Assembly (NCBI GenBank): GCA_002779205.1
Contig: PEXF01000034.1
Location: forward strand, 1 to 13,610
Source of the DNA: Candidatus Hydromicrobium americanum
GTDB taxonomy: Bacteria > Actinomycetota > Humimicrobiia > Humimicrobiales > Humimicrobiaceae
Direction of reading: 5' to 3'
DNA length: 13,610 bases
The notes beneath the pieces were generated by a model. That model ran no database searches. It was not told where the DNA came from and worked only from the letters and a program-made list of their open reading frames with translations. This document shows, piece by piece, positions 7,337-13,610 of this stretch. Each line of letters opens with the position of its first letter. Positions within the stretch are counted from its first letter, which is position 1. The position numbers and the translations under genes are program-made.

Positions 7337-8275
7337 ATGAGAATCAAGGGCTCATTATCAAAATTATTATTCATTTTACTCTCGAGCATTTTCGTATTTG
7401 GGATGATTTTTACCGGGTGTGTCAGATCAGCTGCAGAGGAAGAAGCAGTAATGGAAGCTGAATTTTATGGAGAACCAGAAGCAGTAAGGGAAGAAGAGGC
7501 TCCGGCTATGGAGATGGCAGAAGAATTTTCTGTAGAAGAGAAGATTGCCGGTGATACTGAGACCCAGTATGGTGAAGTTCCGGTTGCTGGGGACAGGAAA
7601 GTCATCAAAACTGCCTATATTGAGCTTGAGATTGAAGTGGGGAAATTTGAAAGCACAATGTTTGAACTTACCAATCTGGCAGAGCAGAATGGCGGTTTTA
7701 TTTCAAACAGCCAGAGTTACTCTGATTCTGAGGGCAATCTGACCAGTGGAAGCGTAACTATAAGAATCCCTTCCAATAAATATAATTCTGCTTTAAATAG
7801 GGTTAAAGAAATGGGTACGGTTGAAAGTATTTCAAGTGCCGGACAGGATGTGACACAGGAATACACCGATCTTGAAAGCAGGCTTAGAAATTATGAGGCC
7901 CAGGAGGAAGTCCTTCTGGATTTAATGAAGGAGTCAAAGAAAGTCAGTGACAGTTTAGAAGTACAGAGAGAATTGAGTAATGTTCAGGAGCAGATTGAAA
8001 TAATCAAGGGAAGAATGCAATACCTTGACGATATGGTATCTTTTTCTACTATTGATGTTTACTTCCATGAACCCGAACCTATAACTACTCCCGGATGGGG
8101 GTTTGTTGAAGCGTTAAAGAGAGGTTTGAGGGGGGCAGTAAATGTATTTAATTGGTTGGTGGTAGTAATAATTATAACTGCTCCGGTATGGATTTTTATA
8201 GGAATAATATTAATCATAGTATGGCAGGTTATAAAGGCAAGAAAAAGAAGAAGAGCCAGGAAGGAGCAAAAATAA
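7337..8275 (+). CDS. DUF4349 lipoprotein with C-terminal membrane segment
   Basis: The protein has 312 residues. The ATG is set by a GGAGG at 7327-7331, five nt upstream. A lipoprotein signal occupies residues 1-27, with Cys28 in FTGC. Residues about 33-80 are a Glu/Ala-rich linker, probably disordered. Residues about 85-295 form the DUF4349 domain: RKVIKTAYIELEIEV, the GGFISNSQSY turn, VTIRIPSNKY, then a coiled coil at about 175-235 (TDLESRLRNYEAQE to LDDM) and FSTIDVYFHEP. A membrane segment at about 270-298 is followed by a strongly basic tail ARKRRRARK that should face the cytoplasm. The protein would thus be tied to the membrane at both ends with the domain outside. The biochemical function of DUF4349 is not known to me. 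It is followed after one base by the YtxH gene. Confidence 0.9.
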   Translation: MRIKGSLSKLLFILLSSIFVFGMIFTGCVRSAAEEEAVMEAEFYGEPEAVREEEAPAMEMAEEFSVEEKIAGDTETQYGEVPVAGDRKVIKTAYIELEIEVGKFESTMFELTNLAEQNGGFISNSQSYSDSEGNLTSGSVTIRIPSNKYNSALNRVKEMGTVESISSAGQDVTQEYTDLESRLRNYEAQEEVLLDLMKESKKVSDSLEVQRELSNVQEQIEIIKGRMQYLDDMVSFSTIDVYFHEPEPITTPGWGFVEALKRGLRGAVNVFNWLVVVIIITAPVWIFIGIILIIVWQVIKARKRRRARKEQK

Positions 8276-8276
8276 T

Positions 8277-8507
8277 ATGAAAAGTTCCAATGCCTTTGGC
8301 GGCACTCTGCTTATTTTCGGACTGGGTATCCTGACTGGAATTCTTATTGCGCCCCGCAAGGGTGAAGAAACCCGGAAAATATTAAGGGAACAAATGGAAG
8401 AATGCTGCAGTAAGACCTGTGGATTTATTACCGAAAAAACAGCAGAGGTCAGGAAACAGGCAGAGAAATATGCGAAAACGTTAAAGAAGAATATGGAAGA
8501 AGCCTAA
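8277..8507 (+). CDS. YtxH-like small membrane protein
   Basis: The protein has 76 residues. One N-terminal membrane segment, residues about 7-26, is rich in glycine (GGTLLIFGLGILTGILIAP). It is followed at once by the PRKGEETRK motif typical of YtxH/general-stress proteins and then by a charged amphipathic helix with KTAEVRKQAEKYAKTLKK. Three cysteines at about 43-48 are unusual for this family. The start is fixed by AAGGAG at 8261-8266, inside the end of the preceding gene; the two genes are one base apart and surely co-transcribed. It probably has a role in the cell envelope or stress response, but the precise function is unknown. Confidence 0.8.
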   Translation: MKSSNAFGGTLLIFGLGILTGILIAPRKGEETRKILREQMEECCSKTCGFITEKTAEVRKQAEKYAKTLKKNMEEA

Positions 8508-8550
8508 TAATAATTTTTATTTGATATAATTTTTATATTTGACTGAATAG

Positions 8551-8593
8551 ATACAAGCCCTTTTTGATTTAAAAAGGGCTTGTATTATTTAAT
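8551..8593 (+). terminator. Strong hairpin terminator after the ytxH-like gene
   Basis: A perfect 15-bp stem pairs 8551-8565 with 8571-8585 (right arm AAAAAGGGCTTGTAT) around a 5-nt loop. It is followed by a broken T-rich tail, TATTTAAT. The stem contains a GGGC core next to the A/T run typical of intrinsic terminators, and it lies 43 nt after the ytxH stop. The tail is weaker than usual, so a purely mRNA-stabilising role is possible. Confidence 0.7.
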
Positions 8594-8971
8594 CTATAAC
8601 TCGTCAGAGGGGTTATAATTACTACCCTTTTTATTAACAGTATTTGTTGGTAAAAATTCTAGCAAATAATATCCAGATATGAAGTATCTAATCTTATTTT
8701 TAATTTTTAGTAAATCATAAAAAAGTATAAAGAATAATGCGGCAAAAGGTACTCGCTGTATAAGAAGCGCATTGACAGAAAAGTTATAGTATTACGAATT
8801 TTAATATGTGTTTTATGTACTATTATAAAAATATTAATTAAAGTAATATAATTAAATTTATTTATTAGTTTAATAATTAATTATTAAAAAGTTTTAAAAA
8901 AATAATTTAAAAATATTTAAATTACATTATAATAAGAGGTTAAATCTTAATTAGTAAAAAAGGATTAAGAA
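8594..8971. other. Gene-free, very AT-rich spacer before the GGDEF/HD-GYP gene
   Basis: No reading frame, tRNA or known riboswitch is visible. A small hairpin (TATAAC near 8595 with GTTATA ending at 8617) follows the terminator. A 6-bp AATGCG/CGCATT pairing (8736-8741 with 8768-8773) encloses a 26-nt loop. The last 150 bases are almost pure A and T, with a TATAAT at 8928-8933 and only a poor -35 (TTTAAA at 8906-8911). The spacer probably holds the promoter of the next gene. Confidence 0.4.
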
Positions 8972-10831
8972 ATGAAGCATAGAATAAAGAAAATAATATC
9001 GAAGCAAAGAGATAAAAATAAAGTATTTTTAGACGATGAAATAGAGTTTAAAAAGTTGGTTGATCTACTTCCTGAAATAGTTGCAAGAACTGATAGAGAA
9101 TTTAATATTATTTTTTTAAACAAATATGGATTAAAGGCTACCGGTTATACTAAAGAGGATATAAGAAAGGGTCTAAATGTGTTTGAAGTTATCGAGGAAA
9201 AAGACAAACATAAAGCTAGAAAAAATATTAAAAAAGTACTAAAAAGACAAAAAATTGGCCTAAATGAATATACTATAGTGGGAAAGGACGGCAGTAATTT
9301 TCAAGTTCTAGTGAATAGTAATGTTATAAAAGATGATGATGGGGCCTTTTTGGGGTTGAGAATAGTAGCAATAGATTTAACAGAGAAAAAGAAAGCAGAA
9401 GAAAAGATAAAAGAAAGCGAACAAAGGTACCAATTTCTTGCTGAAAATATAAATGATATTATGTTTGTTCAGGATATGGATCTTAATATAAAATATGTAA
9501 GCCCCTCTGCTACTAGGCTCTTTGGCTACAGATCCAAAGATATAAATAGGATAAAATTAAAAGATATTATGACAAAAGATTCCTATAAAAAAGCTATCGA
9601 TTCTTTTAAAAAATATGTAGGTTTAGCCAAAAAAGATATAAATATTGATATACCTCTTATGGAATATGAATATATTAAGAAAGATGGGTCAACCTTTTGG
9701 GGAGAACTGAAGGTAGGTTTTCCTCATCATTCAAAAGGAAATCTTACTGGTTGCCTGGGAGTTTTAAGAAATGTCACTGAAAGAAAAAAGGTAGAAGAAA
9801 AATTAAAATATATGTCTTTTCACGACAGTCTGACCGGCCTATACAACAGAACATATTTTGAAGAAGAGTTAAAAAGACTTAATACCAAAAGGCAACTTCC
9901 TTTAAGCATTATCATGGGAGATGTGAACGGGTTAAAATTGGTAAATGATGCCTTTGGACATTTAAAAGGAGATCTACATTTATGTAAAGCTGCTAGAATT
10001 TTAGAAGAGAGCTGTAGAAGAGAAGATGTCATTGCCCGGTGGGGAGGGGATGAGTTTTCAATAATCCTTCCTAAAACAAGGAGAGACCATGCATATAAGA
10101 TTATTAAAAGAATTAGAAGTGCAGCAAGTAAAATAAGATCGGATGAAATTCCTCTTAGTATATCATTGGGAACTTCGACAAAAGAGCAACCTGACCAGAA
10201 CATTAATACTATTATACAATCTGCTGAAAATAATATGTACAGCCGTAAACTAGTAGAAAGAAAAAGTGTTGCCAGTTCTATAATATCTACTCTTGAAAGA
10301 ACATTGTGGGAAAAAAGTCATGAAACAAGGGGGCATGCTGAAAAGATTAAAAAGTTAGCAGTAAAGTTAGGAAATTTCATAAACCTTTACCAAAATAAAT
10401 TAGATGAGCTAGTATTACTTTCAGCTTTACATGATATTGGAAAAATTGCAATCTCCGATGACATACTGAATAAAAATGGTAAGCTAACCGAAAAAGAGTG
10501 GAGAAGAATAAAAAAACATCCTGAAATAGGATATAATATTTGCGAGTCATCACCTCAGCTAGTTGTTATTGCTGAAGCAGTACTAGCACATCATGAATGG
10601 TGGAATGGGTCTGGATATCCTCTGGGATTAAAAGGCGAGAATATTCCTATTACATCGCGTATTATAGCAATAGCTGATTCCTATGATGTTATGATAACTG
10701 GAAGGAATTATAAAAAACCACTAAGTAAAAATGAAGCAATTAAAGAGCTTAGGAAATATTCTGGAGTACAGTTTGACCCTAAATTAGTGAAAAATTTTAT
10801 AGAAATTATAAAAGAAAATAAAAAAACTTAA
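8972..10831 (+). CDS. PAS-PAS-GGDEF-HD-GYP cyclic-di-GMP turnover protein
   Basis: The protein has 619 residues, lacks membrane segments, and is probably a cytoplasmic sensor. PAS domain 1 is about residues 24-138 and PAS domain 2 about 150-270. Each is followed by the usual linker, DLTEKKKAEEKIKESEQRY and NVTERKKVEEKLKYMSFHD. The GGDEF domain, about 284-425, starts with DSLTGLYNR. It has metal ligand Asp317 in MGDVNG, the NDAFGHLKGD helix, and an intact GGDEF at 358-362. An RxxD inhibitory site (Arg349-Asp352) lies five residues upstream. The HD-GYP domain, about 440-610, has His455, HDIGK at 487-491, HPEIGY at 516-521, HHEWWNGSGYPLGLKG from 540, and Asp569 in IADSYD. Both catalytic centres look complete, so the protein could synthesise and hydrolyse c-di-GMP, with the PAS domains choosing the direction. 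It appears to stand alone. Confidence 0.95.
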   Translation: MKHRIKKIISKQRDKNKVFLDDEIEFKKLVDLLPEIVARTDREFNIIFLNKYGLKATGYTKEDIRKGLNVFEVIEEKDKHKARKNIKKVLKRQKIGLNEYTIVGKDGSNFQVLVNSNVIKDDDGAFLGLRIVAIDLTEKKKAEEKIKESEQRYQFLAENINDIMFVQDMDLNIKYVSPSATRLFGYRSKDINRIKLKDIMTKDSYKKAIDSFKKYVGLAKKDINIDIPLMEYEYIKKDGSTFWGELKVGFPHHSKGNLTGCLGVLRNVTERKKVEEKLKYMSFHDSLTGLYNRTYFEEELKRLNTKRQLPLSIIMGDVNGLKLVNDAFGHLKGDLHLCKAARILEESCRREDVIARWGGDEFSIILPKTRRDHAYKIIKRIRSAASKIRSDEIPLSISLGTSTKEQPDQNINTIIQSAENNMYSRKLVERKSVASSIISTLERTLWEKSHETRGHAEKIKKLAVKLGNFINLYQNKLDELVLLSALHDIGKIAISDDILNKNGKLTEKEWRRIKKHPEIGYNICESSPQLVVIAEAVLAHHEWWNGSGYPLGLKGENIPITSRIIAIADSYDVMITGRNYKKPLSKNEAIKELRKYSGVQFDPKLVKNFIEIIKENKKT

Positions 10832-10907
10832 CAAATAATTTATTAAATAAAAGATACTTTTATAAAAAAAATCAAATAGCCGACTTTTAATTGAAAAGGG
10901 ATGGGTT

Positions 10908-11246
10908 ATGATAAATATTGCAATTGTCACAGATAGCACTTCTGATTTGCCAAGAAATATATATGAAGAATATGACTTAAGTGTTGTGCCTTTATCTGTT
11001 GTATTTGGTGCTAAGACTTACTTAGATGATGGAATAGATATTAAAGAAGATGATTTTTATAAAATGATGGAAAGCTCAACCGAGATGCCCAGGGCAGCGC
11101 AGCCAACCCCTGGTGATTTTATAAATACTTATAGTAAATTAATTCAGCAGGGTAAAGAAATTATTTCCATACATATTTCCAGGAAATTATCCGGTACCCT
11201 TAACTCTGCAGAACTTAATAAAGGGCTTAATTTCACCAAACTTTAA
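10908..11246 (+). pseudogene. Truncated DegV family protein (N-terminal 40% only)
   Basis: DegV proteins bind fatty acids in a cleft between two domains, and some (FakB) present them to the FakA kinase. The start is sound: ATG with AAAGGG at 10895-10900. The N-terminal domain matches well: IVTDSTSDLP, VVPLSVVFGAKTYLDDG, the QPTPGDF segment with its fatty-acid-contacting Thr, and ISIHISRKLSGTLNSA. After residue 105 the sequence changes to GLNFTKL and stops at residue 112, whereas the family is about 280 residues long. The second domain is not found in any frame downstream; another gene fragment lies there instead. It is therefore probably a non-functional remnant of a deletion, or an assembly junction. 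The frame up to that point is clean, with no internal stop, so the event is likely recent. Confidence 0.8.
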
Positions 11247-11280
11247 AAATAAAAGATTTGGACGGGCAATATTAAAGTTC

Positions 11281-11670
11281 GTCAAGATAATAGCCGATAT
11301 AATTAGCCAGAACAAATACAGCAGGTTATCAATCATATCATGGGTTACCAGTATAGTATCTTTAATACTGGGTATCTATAGTATTATTTTATCAGTTATC
11401 ATTTTATTTTATACATATTTTGATATATACGGAGAACAGTCGACGGTATTCCTTCTTCTGACAAGTCCCGCTATTGCTTTAGCTGTGGTATCCATTATAT
11501 ATGGTATTATGAGCATAGCAAGGATTAAACAAGGCCTGGATAGCGAAATAAAATTGAATAGAAGCATATTGGGAATAGTATTTGGAGTAATAACATTAAT
11601 TATAACTGCTATAGTATTTTTTATATTTCCACTATTTATTTCATTTTTAGCCGGTATCTTTAGCCTATAA
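11281..11670 (+). pseudogene. DUF4190-like membrane protein, 5' end missing
   Basis: The frame ending at 11670 is open from 11143, but it contains no ATG, GTG or TTG before a GTG at 11485, which lies inside the second membrane segment. Read through, it gives three hydrophobic segments: about 11329-11412 (SWVTSIVSLILGIYSIIL), 11446-11520 (TSPAIALAVVSIIYGIMSIA then RIKQG) and 11563-11667 (RSILGIVFGVITLIITAIVF). The pattern SLILGI, then a middle helix ending in IARIKQG, then SILGIVFGVI is that of DUF4190-type small membrane proteins. The N-terminal part, often a zinc ribbon or a proline-rich stretch in this family, is missing. The frame overlaps the end of the degV fragment in another frame. The sequence where native similarity begins is unclear, so the left boundary is approximate. 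A 61-residue product from GTG 11485 is possible but would lack the first segment. Confidence 0.6.
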
Positions 11671-11809
11671 CTCGGCAACTGGCACAATTATTAACTGAAA
11701 GATTTTACCTGTTGTAATCATTTATAATTCAGATTTATATTTAAGATATATTGAAACCTATATTACTGAATGATAGGATGGTAATTTAATATAAAGATAA
11801 TATTTAAAG

Positions 11810-12394
11810 ATGAGAAAAACAACAGAAAAAAGTAAAAAATTAAATAGCAGCCCTGATAGCCGATTGATTAAAAGGGAAGATAGCGTACTGGTGGTTATTG
11901 ATGTCCAGGAAAGACTAATACCTGTTATAAGTAACCACAATAAAATGATAGCCAATATAGTTAAATTAATCCGATTTGCAGAAATAATTGGCATGCCGGT
12001 AGTAATGACTGAACAGGAAAAGCTAGGGCACACTGTTAAAGAAATCAAAATGGAATTACCTGATTTGGTTCCAATTACAAAGATTGAATTTAGTGCAGGG
12101 AAATGCAGCAAATTTGTTAAAAAATTAGATCAACTTTCAAGGAATAATGTCATTCTTGCCGGTATAGAAACCCATATTTGTATTGCACAGACTGCTCTGG
12201 AACTCTTACCCAATTTTAATGTCCACGTTATTAGCGATGCAACATCATCCCGGTCAGTGGAGAACAAGGATATAGCATTGCAACGTTTAAATCAAAGCGG
12301 CGTGGTTGTTAGTTCAACAGAAATGGTTATTTACGAGCTTATGGAAAGGGCCGGAACTGAGGAATTTAAAAAAGTCCTTAGTTTAATTAAATAG
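11810..12394 (+). CDS. Isochorismatase-like cysteine hydrolase
   Basis: The protein has 194 residues and belongs to the isochorismatase-like hydrolases, closest in pattern to YcaC/ISOC-type members. The Asp-Lys-Cys triad is visible: Asp31 in VVIDVQERL, Lys91 in PITKIEF, and Cys124 in AGIETHICIAQTALELL. The following SDATSSRS, the late helix IALQRLNQSG, and the end VVVSSTEMVIYELMERAGTEEFKKVLSLIK are typical of that subgroup. The first 20 residues are a basic, poorly conserved extension, so the true start could lie a little later; the upstream ribosome binding site is weak. The substrate is unknown, as nicotinamidase-specific residues are not evident. The msrA gene follows after 21 nt and is probably co-transcribed. 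Confidence 0.9.
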   Translation: MRKTTEKSKKLNSSPDSRLIKREDSVLVVIDVQERLIPVISNHNKMIANIVKLIRFAEIIGMPVVMTEQEKLGHTVKEIKMELPDLVPITKIEFSAGKCSKFVKKLDQLSRNNVILAGIETHICIAQTALELLPNFNVHVISDATSSRSVENKDIALQRLNQSGVVVSSTEMVIYELMERAGTEEFKKVLSLIK

Positions 12395-12415
12395 TTATAA
12401 AGAGTGTGACGAAAA

Positions 12416-13081
12416 ATGAAAAAAATTTTAATGTTTATTTTTATTGTTATAATATTAATAACAGGTTTATCTATCAGTACAGGGTGCAGCAATATGAAAA
12501 CGGAAGAAAAAACTGAAGAGGCCGCTCATGCAGAAGATATGGAAAACAAAAGCTATGAGGAAGCAGTGGTTGGCGGCGGATGTTTTTGGGGTATTGAGGC
12601 AATATTTGAGCAGCTCAAGGGAGTAAAAAGTGTTGAATCCGGCTATGCCGGAGGGTCAGTAGAAAATTCCACTTATGAGGAGGTTTGTTCCGGAAATACC
12701 GGTCATGCTGAAGTTGTAAGGATTACATACAATCCGGAAATAATAAGCTACAGGCAGCTACTTGAAGTGTTTTTTTATATTCATGACCCTACAACCTTAA
12801 ACAGTCAGGGAAATGATTTAGGGTCGCAGTACCGTTCCACGATATTATTCGAAAGCCCGGAGCAAGAGCAAACAGCAATGGGACTTATTGAAGAGCTTGA
12901 AAGGCAAGAGCTTTACGATGATCCTATTACTACAGAAGTTAAGCCACTTGATACTTTTTACATGGCAGAGGAATACCATCAATCTTATTATGAAAAGAAT
13001 AACATCCAACCATATTGTCAGTCTGTTATATCTCCAAAAGTTAAAAAATTCTCTGATAAGTTTGGGGACCTGTTGAAATAG
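12416..13081 (+). CDS. msrA: Lipid-anchored peptide methionine sulfoxide reductase MsrA
   Basis: MsrA reduces the S-epimer of methionine sulfoxide in proteins. The 221-residue product begins with a lipoprotein signal (MKKILMFIFIVIILITGLSI) and a lipobox STGC with Cys24. An acidic linker follows to residue about 48. The catalytic domain starts at VVGGGCFWG with nucleophile Cys56. Further family marks are SGYAGG, YEEVCSGNTGHAEVV, DPTTLNSQGNDLGSQYRS and FYMAEEYHQSYY. Cys201 in QPYCQSVISPKV is the probable resolving cysteine. The enzyme should act outside the cytoplasmic membrane on oxidised envelope proteins, and would need an external thiol donor. It follows the isochorismatase-like gene closely. 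No msrB is fused or adjacent. Confidence 0.93.
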   Translation: MKKILMFIFIVIILITGLSISTGCSNMKTEEKTEEAAHAEDMENKSYEEAVVGGGCFWGIEAIFEQLKGVKSVESGYAGGSVENSTYEEVCSGNTGHAEVVRITYNPEIISYRQLLEVFFYIHDPTTLNSQGNDLGSQYRSTILFESPEQEQTAMGLIEELERQELYDDPITTEVKPLDTFYMAEEYHQSYYEKNNIQPYCQSVISPKVKKFSDKFGDLLK

Positions 13082-13345
13082 TAATTTTTTGGTAATTCAC
13101 TTATTTATGGTGATAATTATGTAATTAATCCAGAACTCGGCTTACAGGCTAACTTCAACTATTTTTTATCTTATAAGCCAGCTAAATAGGGTATATTTCT
13201 TAAAGATTCTTACAGTTTTTACACTGCAAGAGCTTAATTGTACAGATTTAATTATACAGGGGACAAGAAATTTTTCAATTTATTTTTTCTATTTAGTACA
13301 AGAATTTTTTAGGAAAAAAATTTTAAATCGGGAAGATACAAAATA
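13082..13345. other. Non-coding AT-rich spacer after msrA
   Basis: No gene is visible. It contains a GGCTTA/TAAGCC pairing (13139-13144 with 13174-13179, 29-nt loop) and a short imperfect direct repeat, TTAATTGTACAG at 13234-13245 and TTAATTATACAG at 13248-13259. No clear terminator with a T-run follows msrA. Confidence 0.4.
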
Positions 13346-13420
13346 GGTACGTGCGGTATAGGCACGGGTTCACGGGGTATTTTAAGGGGGTCTCCCGGTG
13401 GTTCCGGGACTGGTCCGCAT
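13346..13420. other. GC-rich, hairpin-forming island of unknown nature
   Basis: About 75 bases rich in G and C stand inside strongly AT-rich DNA. Two hairpins can be drawn: CGTGC 13350-13354 with GCACG 13362-13366 (7-nt loop), and TCCCGG 13393-13398 with CCGGGA 13404-13409 (5-nt loop). An alternative closing stem pairs TGCGG 13352-13356 with CCGCA 13415-13419. This could be a structured RNA, a mobile-element end, or part of a degraded gene. A + strand frame is open from 13313 to the stop at 13604-13606 (97 codons), but it has no usual start codon until far downstream, and a - strand frame is also open for about 55 codons. I do not recognise any known RNA or protein family. Confidence 0.35.
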
Positions 13421-13610
13421 AGTATTTCTATATATATCTCGATACTTATAGAATTAAGTTGGCGGGATTTTAAAAATTATGTAAATAAGACCTTCTCTTT
13501 TAACTTGATTGTAGGTACACATAAGACGAAAAAAGAATTTTCCGAATTAAACAGATGCAGCATAAAAATTTATAAGTTTAGTGATATTTCGAATGATACT
13601 TTATAAAAAT

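Noticed and set aside
8594..8603. CTATAACTCG also found at 11665-11674, with a related AACTCGGC at 13134-13141
   Set aside because: Only 8-10 bases are shared, with no consistent flanking structure; too short to call a repeat family.
8551..8617. Two neighbouring inverted repeats suggesting a CRISPR or repeat array
   Set aside because: The two hairpins differ in sequence and there is no regular repeat-spacer spacing; the first is a terminator.
8772..8777. Perfect TTGACA suggesting a promoter in the 8594-8971 spacer
   Set aside because: No acceptable -10 box lies 16-19 bp downstream, and the next gene starts about 195 nt away.
9820..10203. A 127-codon open frame on the - strand within the GGDEF region
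   Set aside because: It is antisense to intact GGDEF motifs and has no recognisable domain or ribosome binding site.
13346..13420. Possible tRNA or SRP RNA, given the length of about 75 nt and the GGTTC segments
   Set aside because: No acceptor stem, anticodon arm or T-arm can be drawn in the right order, and the conserved SRP domain IV sequence is absent.

Overview
This 13.6 kb window comes from an AT-rich, low-GC anaerobic bacterium. All recognisable genes lie on the + strand. The anaerobic reading rests on a CooC-type nickel-insertion ATPase followed directly by both NfnAB subunits. The repeated lipoprotein signal peptides, YtxH and DUF4349 proteins, and frequent GTG/TTG starts fit a Clostridia-like or other deep-branching anaerobic lineage. 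I cannot name the taxon from the sequence alone.

Layout: (1) 1-213, the 3' end of thioredoxin reductase. (2) 338-2504, a peptidoglycan-binding protein with an amidase_3-type domain that has lost its zinc histidines, then a well-preserved histone-deacetylase-family amidohydrolase. (3) 2564-3763, a small lipoprotein and an orphan grpE. (4) 3846-7107, cooC, nfnA and nfnB, a redox/one-carbon metabolism block. CooC prepares the nickel site of CO dehydrogenase, and NfnAB balances NADH, NADPH and reduced ferredoxin. (5) 7337-8507, a tight pair encoding a DUF4349 lipoprotein and a YtxH-like membrane protein, closed by a 15-bp terminator hairpin. (6) 8508-8971, a gene-free, very AT-rich spacer. (7) 8972-10831, a PAS-PAS-GGDEF-HD-GYP protein able in principle to make and degrade c-di-GMP. 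(8) 10908-11670, a broken region: a degV gene cut at about 40% of its normal length runs straight into a membrane-protein reading frame that has no start codon, which looks like a deletion or assembly junction. (9) 11810-13081, an isochorismatase-like hydrolase and a lipid-anchored MsrA. (10) 13082-13610, no convincing gene, but a conspicuous GC-rich, hairpin-forming island of about 75 nt inside AT-rich DNA.

Most of the window is ordinary housekeeping, redox and envelope content. The points that stand out are the pseudoenzyme-like amidase, the degV/membrane-protein junction, and the unexplained GC-rich island near the right end. I found no CRISPR array, insertion sequence, tRNA or rRNA, and no clear new multi-gene system.
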